Below, one piece after another: positions 32,301 to 44,590 of a stretch of 64,000 bases of DNA; the first letter of the stretch is position 1, and every line of letters begins with the position of its first letter. The stretch covers positions 3,526,795 to 3,590,794 of the forward strand of contig OX155957.1 of assembly GCA_944548615.1 (NCBI GenBank), given 5' to 3'. Made by a program: the position numbers and the translations under genes. The notes under the pieces were generated by a model, which worked only from the letters and a program-made list of their open reading frames with translations, was not told where the DNA came from and ran no database searches. The DNA comes from Micropterix aruncella. Its lineage: Eukaryota > Arthropoda > Insecta > Lepidoptera > Micropterigidae.

Positions 32301-34183
32301 ATATATTTTAGGTCCTAAGTAGATATAATGTCGTGCCTTTTTTTTACTTTATTCCTCTCTGGTTGTGTAGGTCGTTGTCATAGTGTACCCCCGCACGAGG
32401 TCCTTTTTTTTAAAAACTTAACACGGTTTTTTAAGGCGACATGCTAACTGAGAAAAATATCTGAAATGGGCGGACCCGCGAAGAAATAAGCGGGGTAATC
32501 ACTGTTGTAGGGATTGACAAATAAAGAATCGGCTTTGATGAAGTATCAGGCCCGATTCTATGTGTGTATGCGCCGTCTAGCGGGCGGACACTAAAAGTTC
32601 GATCGCAGTGCTATCACAGTAAAACTGGGTTTCCGCAGTGGTGGTATGAGCGTTTTAACGGTAAAACATATTTAGCGTAACTCTAAGAGCGCTCTCACGT
32701 TTTAATTAATTGTAATTATAATAAATGTGGCTAAGCGCGACGCTAGAGAATTACCCAGTCAATATAAATAAATTTAAATAAAACACATTCACTGCTTACA
32801 TTGCAGGAGTAATCGCGCCTGAAAGTTTTCGAAATCAGATTAAAGCCTGAATGTTAATAACAATGAGGGACTATTTTGAGTCTAAATTATAAATTAATTC
32901 CTTATTAAGGGATTCTCTTAGAACTTTTTAAAATTATTGCTTATATTTTTCAAAGAATTCATGGAACAAAAGTTCAACAGATATGGTCGTTCCCAGGTAT
33001 CATATCACCTTAATTTCTAACTAAACTCTCTATCTCTATGACAGCACCTATATGTCTAGAAAACTGCCTTTAGGAGACTTTCTTTAAATTGACTGTCTAT
33101 TAGTTTTCTATATCATTCTTTACAATCTTCCCTTACTTTGGTCATTACGTTGCATTGCTACTCAGCACATTTTATTTATTTTTAACGAGATGAATATGTT
33201 TATTGGATGCGTCTGTGTCGTTTAAAAATTGAGTTGGCACCTTCTTAAAAGGTTTCCTTTTAACATTTAACGGTTTGACCGTAATGAAATTTTCTGTCTC
33301 TCCTCGCATGTAACATATGTTATGTTTGGTTGAATGCTCAGACTAAGAGATATCAACTTGTTTATAAATGTATTATTTGTTAAAATTCGTAATTACTATA
33401 TTTACATGTTTGTATAGTATTACTAAATATTAAATATTATTATAATATATTTATATATTTAAATATATTATCATTATATATTAATAACGGATCAGTAGGT
33501 ACTATATGCCTCAATAATAGTTCTATTCATCAAAATAGCGTTTACTATTTTTGGACTTTTACTATTAAAGAAAAAAATAATTTATAAAACAAACAAACGA
33601 CAGTTTTAGTATTCTTTTTTTATAGGGGTGGCTAGTTCAAAAATTGGGATATATATTTTATTTTTTTATTTTTTTGAAATCTTCTGTTATTGATTGACAA
33701 TATAACCCGTAAATTTTATTGAGCTATCCAGGTTGATCCACGAAAAAACCCGCCCCCCTCTCACCTTCCTATTCCTCCGACCATAACGTCAATTTTAATG
33801 TAAACTTACGGACATCTCGTTCCCTTAACTTCTAGGACGCCATTAACACCATTTTATGGTTTTTCTATTGTGACAGTTCGCGGCGGGCGATATCCGTAAT
33901 TATGCAATTATCGGATCTACTTCTGCCAACACTGCGGTAAAAGTAGCCTGTCATTGAATAAGCCACCATTATACATATTATATTAGAAAATAATTTTCTG
34001 TTGTGCGAAAACATGCAGTCGTAAATTAAAAATAATCGCCATTCCAAGTTGTTTGTTATAAAGTTCATCTTGTTATAAACCTCACAAGAATTTTATTTAA
34101 ATAATGTGTAATATTTATCGAGATTTACGTATAAATAAATAATAAATATTAAATAACAGCCAAGTAAGTCTAAAACAATTTTC
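32301..34183. other. AT-rich spacer of 1.9 kb, nothing recognised
   Basis: Contains a GC-richer block near 32555-32700 beginning CAGGCCCGATTCTATGTGTG, which could be an eroded element end, and short frames without motifs. No gene supported. Confidence 0.35.
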
Positions 34184-34403
34184 CTAATTTTACTGAAAAA
34201 CTAATGAAATTAGAAAGATTTATTTACTTACTGACATAGAAATTGAGAAAGGGATATTGTGTTTTTATATCATAAATCCATCTTGGCTCGTTGTTATCGA
34301 ACGATCGATCGTTAGGTAAAATTCTGCGTGAAGTATATATTATATAAATATATAATATACATAACTAATAGGGAAAATTATTAGGTAACAAGAGACAATT
34401 TTT

Positions 34404-34698
34404 ATGAAAAAAATATTGTTAGTATTTATATACAAAATTGATCAAGTTACAATGGCGCGGCGTCGTTTTTCCGCACGGATTTTGCGTCAGAATGGCTGGC
34501 ATTCGAAAGGTTACAGATTTCAGCCGTCATACAAATATATATGTCCCAAATGTATACAAGGGTTGCGGCGCAATCGCCTATTGTCCTTTGCAACAAATCA
34601 TCACTTTTCTTAGTGAAAAATACCTGTATGATGGGCTACCTATGAATTCATCTAGCGATAAATTTGAACCACTTCTTGAAACACATTGCCAGTTCTAG
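34404..34698 (+). CDS. Unrecognised overlapping ORFs inside the 117-bp TIR element
   Basis: Two frames overlap: 34404-34613 (69 codons, basic) and 34438-34698 (86 codons, reading YVPNVYKGCGAIAYCPLQQI). The second is less biased and has spaced cysteines. Neither matches a transposase motif I know. They could be remnants of an element protein or chance frames. No splice or promoter signals were identified. Confidence 0.15.
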
Positions 34699-35344
34699 TG
34701 TTGTCGCGTGTGCCGATACGCTGCTGACGTAACAACCCAGTTCTTGTTTGCAAATTGTGATCTTGCACAACTGGCCGAACTTCATGTTCGCTCAATGATA
34801 ATATTTCTCGTGTCGTAAGACGTTATTTCTGCTTGTAATCACACTCACACCACTCAACAGCCGCGGCAGGCAGCGCGCCACAATATTTGAATAATCAACA
34901 CGAGAAGAAATTTGCACAAAATATGACAGCTTAGCAATCTGGGCTAATATTGAATGTTGTCGTCTCTCAACTCTAGCAGAGCTACGATGAAATTCACAAT
35001 CATCATCATCTGGCTACCACAGCACGCTCCTATTATTATAAACTATACATCTGGACAAAGAGGTTTGGAAATCCGCTATACACTATGGGCTCGAAGAAAA
35101 TATCGATTTACGAGAAGGACAGAATGTGAAAAAGTACAATAGCGGGGCGACAAAACTAATAGTGACAAATAGCAGAGCGTCAAGCAGCATTAAGTAATTT
35201 TTTTTTAATAATATAATTTTATTTCTAACAACATTAATTTATAATTAATCAATATTAATTAGCCTTACAAGTATTGAAAGAAAAATCATATTTTAAAAGT
35301 TTTCCTAACTTTTCAGATTTCATTATTTGTTATTAAAATAATTA

Positions 35345-35704
35345 TTTTTATTATGGGTTTTTTATGAAGTATTTGTGGTTTAAGTATTTATCCATATAGA
35401 TACATGTACATTTCCGGAATGTACTCAATCAGACCTTTCATTTGACACTAAACACTATATATTTATGTTAATTGGTTGACATTTGGACATTTGGATATTT
35501 AGACAACTATATACTTTGTATTTGGACAGTTAAGGTATTTCATGACACTCGGGATGACGTAACAATTCTTACAATTCCACACATATCTAAATCGGTCGAA
35601 CCGATTAGAAGTTATGGTGGAATAAATAAAACGGAAAACATGCATAGATGAGGCCTGAACATATTGCCCTCCTTTTTTGTTGGGCCTTGGTGTAAAAATT
35701 ACAC
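35345..35704 (+). mobile_element. Family X element, copy 5 (nested)
   Basis: TTTATCCATATAGATACATG, CCGGAATGTACTCAATCAGA, GACACTAAACACTATATATT, GACACTCGGGATGACGTAAC, AAATCGGTCGAACCGATTAG, AGTTATGGTGGAATAAA and CCTCCTTTTTTGTTGGGC in order. The right edge forms GGTGTAA AAA TTACACC (35688-35704). It lies within the 117-bp TIR element. Confidence 0.65.
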
Positions 35705-36043
35705 CACCAACTCAAATGTAGTTATATTACACTAATTAATTGTCATAATTTCTTATGGTTGATTTGTTAAGGGGAAGATTACACGGAAGAGATAAATTAA
35801 CACACATCTTTTACTAATTACAAATCAGCTATACATTTTATACAAATAGTTAGATCGTGAATTTGAGGCGAATAACTTTTTATTTTTGAATCTCCTATAC
35901 CGCGGATGATAAATACGCTGGGAAATATCGATAACAACAAGCCAAGATGAATTTATGATATAGAAATACAATATCCCTTTCTAAATTTCTAAGTCTGTAA
36001 GTTAATAGATCTTTCTAATTTCATTAATTTTCAGTAAAATTAG

Positions 36044-37249
36044 ACAAAAAAAATCGACAAAAAAAACAAAATCGGAAAAAATAAAAAATAATTCATTTTT
36101 GCTGAATTTTATTGAAAAACTTGTAAATTCTGAAAGGGTTTTCAATTCAAATAAAACCTTCCTTTAGCTTATTAAATTGGCATTAAATGGATTACCATTG
36201 ATGAAAAATAATTTCATTGGATAAAACAGTAGGCCAGTAGGAAGCATTTTAGCATTTTAACCACTTTCACTACGGTAACCTCATAGTATTTAAGAGTTTT
36301 TAAAAAGGATCTTTAATCAAAATACACTTGTTATCTTTATCTACCAATACATTCAAATGTGTAGATCGATACACCGGTATCGGAATCGGTCTCCTACCGA
36401 TTTCGATACCGAGTAACGCTCTTCAACTTTTTATTTAAGAACTTTCTTCTGAAGTAAAATATTAAAAGTGGCAAAGTTTGTCAAATATCTTTAGTTTAGT
36501 TTTTTATCAAACAATATGATATTGCCCGGCATCTATGAAAGCCGGACGTGACATTGCATGACATTGCATCTATAAAAATAGTATGAAATTTGGAATACTA
36601 TAAGCTAGACAAATTATCGGAAATTTGTTAGCTTTAACTTTATCCTTTCCTTTGTTTGGCTACGGCTTTAAAATTTCAAGGAAAAAATATATTTTTTTTA
36701 ATGCCGATGTTTTTGTACCAAACTGTACATAGCGTAGCATTTTCTAGCCAAAAATCTTTAGAGGACCATTCCTCTACACCCATAGGCAGTGGATTTTCTT
36801 AATCAAAAAAGGCAGGGTTAACCAGCTATTAGGCAAGATTTGTCGTTGGAATATCATACCGCGCCCTGCTTCACAGCTTGTTCTATGTAAGGGATTATTT
36901 TATAACGATATGTTTTACAAGTTTGGTCTCTGATTTATATAAGGAGAAAATTACTTCTGAGAAGGTGCATTATTTGAATCTGTGTTTGACTGTCATATTT
37001 GCATCGTTAAATTCGTTGCCAAAACACTAATTTTTAATCAAAGGTGTGTAGCAGTAACAAACGACTTCCTGTTGGCCGAAACTTGGCGCACAATAACCCT
37101 TAACTAGTGTCATGAGTCTGTGGGACCCGTGTTGAGTCATTACTCTTTCCTCTCCATTTATTCTCTGTCGACCGTTCTCGGACGACGTAAAAATACATTT
37201 TACATTCCCGGCCCAAGGGAAACTAATACGGCCTGTTTGTGATACTGCG
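36044..37249. other. AT-rich spacer, then a GC-richer stretch, no gene supported
   Basis: 36044-36900 is AT-rich. 37020-37245 is more balanced but the 107-codon minus frame there is motif-free and includes a GT microsatellite (37249-37262). Nothing firm. Confidence 0.3.
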
Positions 37250-37413
37250 TGTGTGTGTGTGTGAATTCCTCCACGAACGCGCCTAAACGCATTATTCGAT
37301 TGAGCTGAAATTTGGCAAGCAGGCATCATTCGGTGATGGCAAGAGTTCAAAAGATTGTAGCTGAAATCGGAATACTTTTGAAATATTTTGAAATTTGGTA
37401 CATAGACGCCATG
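37250..37413 (+). mobile_element. Family Y repeat, copy 3, truncated by a LINE
   Basis: TGTGTGTGTGAATTCCTCCACG, CGATTGAGCTGAAATTTGGC, AAGCAGGCATCATTCGGTGA, TGGCAAGAGTT and TGAAATTTGGTACATAGACG match 44100-44300. It breaks at about 37413, where LINE coding sequence starts. Confidence 0.6.
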
Positions 37414-39844
37414 CTGTGTACCGCCAGCTACAACGTTAATTTTCTAACCAAATCAAAGGATAAAAATAAATTTACCAACATTTGTAAAGAATTTAATTTC
37501 TGCCATTTATTCAAAAACGAACCCACCAGAATAGATCCGGTCACTGGCAATGAATCCCTACTTGATAACATAATTGTAAATATACCTAAATCGAATATAC
37601 GCCTAAAGACCATAGATCCCGGGTTATCGGATCATGCTTTTAATGTTATTGAAATCGATGATGTTTTTAAGCGTACTCAAAATTATGTATTTAAAACAAG
37701 GAGGAACTTTGCTAAAAGTAATCACACCGTGTTTAGAAAATGGGTTGAATCGTTAAACTGGGACTATCTTCAGACAATAGATGACACTAATAATGGCCTA
37801 TACGTGGTTTCACACTCGGATAAATGACTGCTTTTCGAAATCATTTCCAATAATAAGAAAAAAAGTTCATCTCCAACCTACCAACAAGCAATGGATTACT
37901 CCAGTTCTTGTATATCGCTGTAGGTTGAAGAGAAACACATTGAAAAACAAAATTTTCAAATATGACCCTTTTTATCGAAAACTCTTCAATAAAATGTATT
38001 CGAGGTTAGAAACGATATTCGCGCAGCCAAAAGAAAATTCTATTCTCAAAAAATATTTTCCTCACGAAATAAAGTAAAAACAGCATGGTCCATTATAAAC
38101 GATGAAACCGGAAAATTGAGAAAAGGATTTAGCGCATCATTGTCCATTGAAGTAAATAAAAAACTAGAAACAAATGCTCTGGTTTTGAGCAACGTTTTCA
38201 ATAACTTCTTCATCAATAAACCTTTAAGTCTGGCATCTGCAATTCAGACCCCAATTACAACAGCATATGAAAAGTTGAAATTAATGAAAAAAAATTATAA
38301 TTCGATATTCCTGAAACCCACATCTGAGATGGAAATAGCCAAATTTATAAACTCATTAAAAATAAAAAATCCACTGGGATAGACAATTTTCCAGTTGATA
38401 TACTAAAGAAATCCATTGATATTTTATCTAAACCCCTCAGTATATTATTTAATATGTCGTTAAGTAATGGTTTCTTCCCTGAATGCTATAAAATGGCAAA
38501 AATAGTACCGGTCTTTAAAAAAGGTGATATACATAATATCGAAAACTATCGACCCATCTCTTTATTGACCGTATTCTCTAAGGTTCTAGAAAAAATAATA
38601 GAAGTCAGAATACGTGAGTTTTTGAAGAAAAATAATATTTTGAGCAACACACAATTTGGTTTTATGAAAAGGAAATCGACCCAACAGGCAATGTTGAAGT
38701 GTTGCTATAAAATACATACATGTCTAAATATGAAAAGATATTCGGCTGCCATTTTTGTGACCTCAGTCGAGCCTTTGATTGCGTCCAAACCGATCTTCTA
38801 CTTGCAAAATTAGACTATTATGACATCCGAGGTACGGCAAATAACCTATTCAAGACTTATCTGCAAAACAGAAAGCAAAAAGTGGAAATAGCAAATATTG
38901 GCAGAGATCTAATCGAGTCCGTAGCAACTTCCGAAATACTTACTGTCAATATTGGAGTACCCCAAGGCTCAATTCTTGGACCGTTGCTTTTCATTATTTA
39001 CATAAATGACCTGAGTCCAAATCTATCTAAATGTGAAGTCACCCAATTTGCAGACGATATATAATACAATACGCTCACTGCCAATATCAATACATCTCTT
39101 GGTGAACTTGATGATTGGTTTAATGCGAACAAGATGTCTCTAAATATGTCTAAAACTGTTATTTTAAATTTTAATAGTAAGACATCATCTATAAAAGTTA
39201 ACTACTCGGTTGAACTTGCAGAATCAGTCAAATTCCTCGGACTACATCTGGATGGAAAGATGTCATGGAATCTACATATAGAGCATGTTAAGTCAAAACT
39301 TTCGTCAGCCTGCTATGCTCTATTACGCATCAGAAGTTGTTTGGAGAGAACTGAAGTAATATCGGCCTATTACGCGCTAGTTGAGTCACACCTGCGCTAT
39401 GGTATTCTTTTATGGGGTAATGCAGCGCACATCAACAGTGTATTCACTCTCCAGAAAAGAGCCATACGTGCGATAGTAGGTATTGGCCCACGGCAGTCAT
39501 GTCGTGAACACTTCCAAAAACTAGGGATATTGACCGTATATGCGGTTTATGCTCAAGAAGCTCTTTGGGAATTCTATTGCAATAAGAGCTCGGCCATATC
39601 CCACGAGGAAGTACATCGGCATGACACAAGCAATAAAACCCTGTATCTCCAACCGTTCGTAGCACGTACTGCCAAGTTCCAAGCGACTAGTCGATACTTA
39701 GGCCTCAAACTTTTCAATAAATTGCCCGAAAGATTAAAAGCAATTAAAAACATCGATATTTTCAAGAGATCCATCCGAGTCTATCTGCTTAAAATCAACA
39801 TGTATGCTCATAACGACTTTTTAAAATATTTTGAAAATACATAG
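37414..39844 (+). pseudogene. LINE ORF2: endonuclease C-terminus plus reverse transcriptase, four frameshifts and one stop
   Basis: In order: endonuclease remnant with NVNFLTKSKDKNKF (about 37430) and the SDH box DPGLSDHAF (about 37614); a linker; the RT fingers ENYRPISLLTVFSKVLEKII (about 38540); NTQFGFMKRKSTQQAM; FCDLSRAFDCVQTDLL (about 38755); IGVPQGSILGPLLFIIYIND (about 38950); the active-site box FADDI (about 39048) with a TAA stop directly after it at 39062-39064; the thumb FLGLHLDGKMSW (about 39233); and the connection region with LQKRAIRAIVGI, ending FKRSIRVYLLK. Frameshifts lie near 37795, 38070, 38385 and 38750. After the stop the same frame stays open for 260 codons. Resembles Jockey/CR1-group LINEs. 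Inactive. Confidence 0.9.
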
Positions 39845-40070
39845 CATCGTATCTACCCATTTAATCTAATACATATTATTTACCGTTAATTGTTTTGTTG
39901 TAAACTGTTATCATATAGTCTATGTTTTTGTAAATTGGTAAATTTAAAGCTATATATTGTATATCATCTCTTGTCTAAATTGAGTAACTAGTTTAAGATT
40001 AATTACTGTCATTCCTACACAATCGTATGGTTGTATTGGAAATAAATACTTTTTATTTTATCTTATCTTT
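37414..40070 (+). mobile_element. Largest LINE copy (endonuclease end, full RT, 3' UTR)
   Basis: A 5'-truncated non-LTR retrotransposon of about 2.65 kb. The 5' edge falls inside the endonuclease domain and the 3' UTR (39845-40070) ends with an AATAAA signal near 40042 and a TTTTATTTTATCTTATC tail. The left flank is family Y. Just after the tail, GTTGAACTGAAATCGCTTTG loosely resembles the next family Y segment (GTTGGTCAGAAACCACATTG), so this LINE probably inserted into a family Y element. The ORF is described separately. Confidence 0.8.
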
Positions 40071-41937
40071 TATCATGTTGAACTGAAATCGCTTTGTAAA
40101 ATAAGTCCCCCATATTTAAGAAAATTTTAGAGGGATCTTGTCAACTGTTTTGATAATTTTTGTTTTGATAATTTTTATGTTTTTATTATTTTATTCCAGA
40201 CAATATTTGATCTATTTTTTTTACCATTTAATTGTTTGATTATTTTTCAGAATTCACTGTAAACTTATTTCTAAAAATTTTATTTTTGTTTTGATAATTT
40301 TTAAGGATATTAATTTTTGTACTGATAATTTTGATAATTTTGTAAATCATGAGATACGGCACATACGTAATTATAAATTAAGCATGCGGAGTACGCATAT
40401 AATATTATACTCTAATTAGAAACAAAGTAAAAATGTTAGCGATAGCCATGTAATATTAGAGTATTGTTTGTGTACCGTTTATAATACAAAAAAAAAAAAA
40501 ACTTGCCGGGACAGTCATGGGGTGACACTGGACACACCCGATTTTTTTTAATGCTAATGGTGCCAACATATCCGGAATCCATCCAGAATATGCAGACCGT
40601 AACGTACAATTTGCTATTTTTAAAGTATTAGGTATAAGATTTTTTTTATTACGTATCACGATTTTTCGTCTTTAGAAAAAAATTGAATATACAGGCATAT
40701 GGAAACATAATAAATATATTTGTTGTAGCCTGGTTTCATTTAAAAAATATTGTTTGATAGGAAATATATAAATTAGCATACCTTTTAATTGGTACAACAG
40801 TTGATATTGACATTCTGATAAATCGATATTTTAAAAAAAAGCATTTAATAAGCTCTCGGTGATACGGCGACTATAACCATTGATTATATAGGTAATTAGA
40901 TTGCTTACTACGTCTTGGCAGCTACGATTTTACTATGAAATGCGAAGTGTAGATGGCACTTATAGTTCCAAACATTAATAATTCTAGTCATATTCAGTAA
41001 CCCAATAGATAGAGTTCTAAACAGGCATATACGGTATCCTATCTCAAAAAAAAATATTATATCGTTCTTCCTAAACTCTTATTATTTCAATAGTACCTAT
41101 GTAGGTAGGTACATAAAGGTAACAATTAACATTTGGTGTCAAGGTTTTTATACATATATGTATTTTACAATACATAATAATTAGACGTTTTAATGTTCAA
41201 ATAGAAGAATGCATAGATGGTATTCCAATGTCTCCTTATTATTTCTGTGATGCCTATTTAATAATGATATACATGGCATCAATTATTTAATGTTATTGTT
41301 TTTATCATTGATTAAATTATAGGTTTTTAAAATCAGTCAGTTTTTTATAAAAAACCGATAAGTATCAATGTAATAATATATCTTCTGAAGTATGCGTCCT
41401 GCAGAACGCAATTTGGCAATTTTTGGTAATCTTGGCAATTTTTTGAACGCGCCACTCATCAGGCACAACAACGCTATACGCGTAACTTTTTTACGACACC
41501 AGTTAAGGGTTTACGTATGCATTGAGACGCGTGCCACAATTTATACAATTTTATTAAGGCACGACTCTTCGCTCAATTATTACGGTTGATTCATCACAGA
41601 GCAGCGATGTCTCGAAGGACTTCCTGCGGTTTGGCCTCACTATAACGTTGCGGCGACCAGTCGAACCATGTCAGTATCAAGTTTTTCCACTAAAATCTGA
41701 CTTGATTAATGTACATGCATATAATGCCGTAACGGATGTTTACTCAATTTAGACGCCTGGTCGAGTCGAACAAAATGTACGGTGATTCGGTTGATAGTAG
41801 CACTGATTATTGATTATCCTTCTCATTCTTCTTTATGGATCGGAAACGTGGACGTTACTACAATCGTTACTACAACGATACTCAATAAACTTTGGGAGGT
41901 ACGTGAAAAGCTGATTATCAGATCGGATTGAATTAGC
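40071..41937. other. AT-rich spacer with a family Y 3' fragment
   Basis: Repeated TTTTGATAATTTTT motifs at about 40148-40345. An A-run at 40486-40500 is followed by CTTGCCGGGACAGTCATGGG, GTGACACTGG, a diverged family Y 3' signature (about 40502-40540). The rest, including a 65-codon frame at 41392-41589, shows nothing recognisable. Confidence 0.4.
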
Positions 41938-42097
41938 ATGCACATACAAGCACTCACAAGCACATTCGCACTACAAATACACACACCCACACACACATAC
42001 ATACACGCACACTCACATGCAAACACACACATGCACACATACACGCTCTCTATCACACAAACACAAACACACACCAACACCTATACAATCGCACATA
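41938..42097. repeat. Imperfect CA-rich microsatellite
   Basis: A 160-bp CA-rich tract with many interruptions (CACACATACATACACGCACA and similar). The cysteine- and valine-rich minus frame across it is an artefact of the repeat. Confidence 0.85.
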
Positions 42098-43139
42098 GCG
42101 ATTTTAACTGTTAGTTTTTAATTCTTTTTGGTTTTCTTTCTATTGTATTGTTTAGCATATTTTGTAATCCTTATATAGTAAATAATTTTAAACGGCATTG
42201 GCTTTACTACTGTTATTCATTATGCTTATTAAATATGTATTTTTTTTATTCTGTATGTTTTTAAGAAAAAAAAATTTGCAATTTCCAACCGTCGCTAAAC
42301 CATAAAATTCGTCTCGCGAAAAGCTAATTTATGTAAAATGTGTCGTTATATAAAGCCTTAAAGACACCGTTTTAAGTCTACATCTTGCCTTGTATAATGG
42401 AACATGGAAATGCTGCTATTATTGACTATGCCTTTCTATAGAATTAATTTCTCGACAAACCTTTCATATAATCAGTAGAGGTACGGAATTTTTGTTTTTA
42501 CGAAATAGTTGCGAATGTATGCAAAATTTCTTGAAATTTGAAAAAATGCGAAAATACGCACCTGAAAAAAGTTTCACTAAAATTTCTCTGCAGATAAGAG
42601 TACAATAAATGACGCCTACCTTCATATTGGTCGGTCAATTTGTCCATCTGTGGCTGTAAGTCACCTTAAAAAAATACATTACTCGAAAACTTCTCAAAAA
42701 ATCCCTTTTTCAGAGAACTTTCTCAAAATGAGCTGATTGGTGGGTATAATCACTTTCATAGCCTAATGCTTCAATCAGTAAATAGGAATGAAGATGCCAA
42801 TGTTAAGAACATATTCTGGGTTACTAAATGCTGCTTTTCAACCTTTGCCGAAGCAGCGTTACAAAGTTAGTTACTTTTACGCTGTTAGTTGAACAGCGTA
42901 GAAGCGGAACGCTTCTTTATTAAATATACGGTGACATTATATTACGGACAGAACGATTATAAATGGTCAAATATTGGAAGTACAACAATGTTAGCTTATA
43001 ATTAATATTAAATATAAACTTTAGGTCTATAAAAAAGATGTTTTATATGCAGTAGGTATATGCGAATTTTAGCGAAATTTTTATATTTTCAAATGTATTT
43101 TACAAAATTTCTGTTTCTTTTTTTTGCCAAAATTCCGTA
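42098..43139. other. AT-rich spacer, nothing recognised
   Basis: No gene, RNA or repeat supported. Confidence 0.4.
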
Positions 43140-43264
43140 ATTCTAATAATCAGGTGATATCGGGATATCACCTGATTATTAGAATAAACAATTATTAGAA
43201 CAAAGTTGGCTTTCGTTACGAAAGCCAACTCAGTGGACTAATTCTCATTGCTGAGTAAGTCCAC
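43140..43264. repeat. Cluster of three consecutive perfect hairpins
   Basis: Hairpin 1: 22-bp perfect arms with a 2-base loop, 43140-43185 (arm core TCTAATAATCAGGTGATATC). Hairpin 2: AGTTGGCTTTCGT, one T, ACGAAAGCCAACT at 43204-43230. Hairpin 3: GTGGACT at 43233-43239 and AGTCCAC at 43258-43264. TTATTAGAA recurs between hairpins 1 and 2. No coding sequence and no second copy seen. Confidence 0.8.
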
Positions 43265-44094
43265 AAATGTAAAAGTTGCTTTTCCTTACATGATAAAGAA
43301 TAACTCAAAAACCTAGCTGTTGCCGCCGATGACAAAGTAATTTAAAAAATCAAACATAATTTTATATATTTTGTAAATTTGTAATTTAAAGTAATATTTT
43401 AACTTTGTTAAAAAACCCGTTCAGAGTTTCTTGGACATTCTTCTCTAACGGTCGTAATCGAATGTCCACACACACGTAATTATATAAAAAAATAAACGAT
43501 AATCCAAGCATTGAGAGAGATGAACCGTGCGGCTTAAGACGAGTAGATGCCTGTAGCAGAAGTGGGAAGAGTAAGGCAGTTGTAGCAGCTGCTATTGAGA
43601 GAGATGGCAATAGACGCCCGAGGCGGGGTTTGTTGATATAAAAAAATGCATCGTGAGCGATGCGCAGGGAGCGCGATGGCGCGCGCGACCCGACAGTACA
43701 GTCTGATCGACCTCTTGACACAGGCGGCTGGGTGCGTTCTAATCTTTGTGCTTGGATTTTTTGTGCGCGAACCGTTTTGTTTTATTTCTTCGAATTCACT
43801 TTATATCCATATCAACAAGCTATCGTCGAGTTGCTCATTACGTCCCAGGCCCACACCTGTAGTTCTCGAAACAGGTGGGCGCTAAAAAGGCGTTAACTGT
43901 TTTACAGTCCCAGTTAACATTAAACCTATAGTGCCACGGTGGCAGTGACGGTAATGATACTAGCGGTACACCAAGAGGATACTCGCGGCACATCACTGTG
44001 CTGCGGCACACCGGCCTAAAATCGCCATTCTAGATAATCGTCAGTTTTTATTTCCACTTTTCCGGCAGGGGGACAGTATTGTGAACACACTTCT
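43265..44094. other. GC-richer unassigned stretch with a possible hAT-derived part
   Basis: 43386-43900 is more GC-rich, with TTGATATAAAAAAATGCATC and a small hairpin GCATCG TGAG CGATGC (about 43647). Open frames on both strands (43386-43721 minus, 43646-43885 plus) lack domains. GTTAACTG at 43892 pairs with CAGTTAAC at 43911. At 43955-44025, GCGGCACATCACTGTGCTGC then GGCACACCGG resembles the GTGTGCCGC blocks of hAT-derived repeats. Low certainty. Confidence 0.3.
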
Positions 44095-44590
44095 TTGTGT
44101 CTGTATGTGTGTATTCCACGATAGCGCCCAAGCGCTTCATCTGATTGAGCTAAAATTTTCATGCAGGCATCATTTAATCATGGCAAGAGTTGAAAATTTG
44201 TAGAAATTGTGATTAATATCGGTATACCAGGGGGCGGGAAAGTCATACTACAATCTCGAAATTTCGGATCTAGAGATTTGAAATTTGGTACACAGATGCG
44301 TCGTTGGTCAGAAACCACATTGTTAAATTTTGGTTGGAATATCTCTTATATAAGCGACACAAATAATTTTTAAATTCCGCCTAATTTAAGAAAATACAAC
44401 ATCATATCGGAAAAAGCCATCTTCTTGCCACGGAAATACTACAAAAATACTGCATTATATACAACACAATCACTATCGGGGAAAAGGGTTTGGCAGGAGG
44501 GAGGGTGGGGGTTGGAGTGCGGGGGGAGGGGTGTTTGCTTTCCGGGAAAGTCTTGGGGTGACACAACCATTTTTTTAAAAATCTTAGATC
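44095..44590 (+). mobile_element. Family Y repeat, most complete copy
   Basis: In order: TGTGTGTATTCCACGATAGC, GCCCAAGCGCTTCATCTGAT, TGAGCTAAAATTTTCATGCA, a GGGGGCGGGAAAGTCATACT block, TTTGAAATTTGGTACACAGA, ACCACATTGTTAAATTTTGG, ATATAAGCGACACAAATAAT, CACGGAAATACTACAAAAAT, ACACAATCACTATCGG, a G-rich tract (44486-44531) and finally CCGGGAAAGTCTTGGGGTGA, CACAACCATTTTTTTAA. At least seven partial copies occur in the window. Ends, target duplication and class are not resolved. Non-coding. Confidence 0.6.

Larger units (their letters stand above)
34184..36043. mobile_element. 1.86-kb element with 117-bp terminal inverted repeats
   Basis: 34184-34300 (CTAATTTTACTGAAAA, GAAATTAGAAAGAT, GAAAGGGATATTGT, ATCATAAATCCATCTTGGCT, TTGTTATCGA) is matched in reverse complement by 35928-36043 at roughly 90 percent identity by eye. 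The interior has a GC-richer part (34440-35150) with two overlapping 69- and 86-codon frames, rich in arginine in one and without a recognisable domain, and a nested family X copy at 35345. It may be an unclassified DNA transposon or two inverted copies of a shorter repeat. Confidence 0.5.

Noticed and set aside
41823..42080. A cysteine- and valine-rich 85-codon minus frame resembling a small cysteine-rich protein
   Set aside because: It reads a CA-rich microsatellite. Cysteine spacing follows the repeat and there is no signal peptide.
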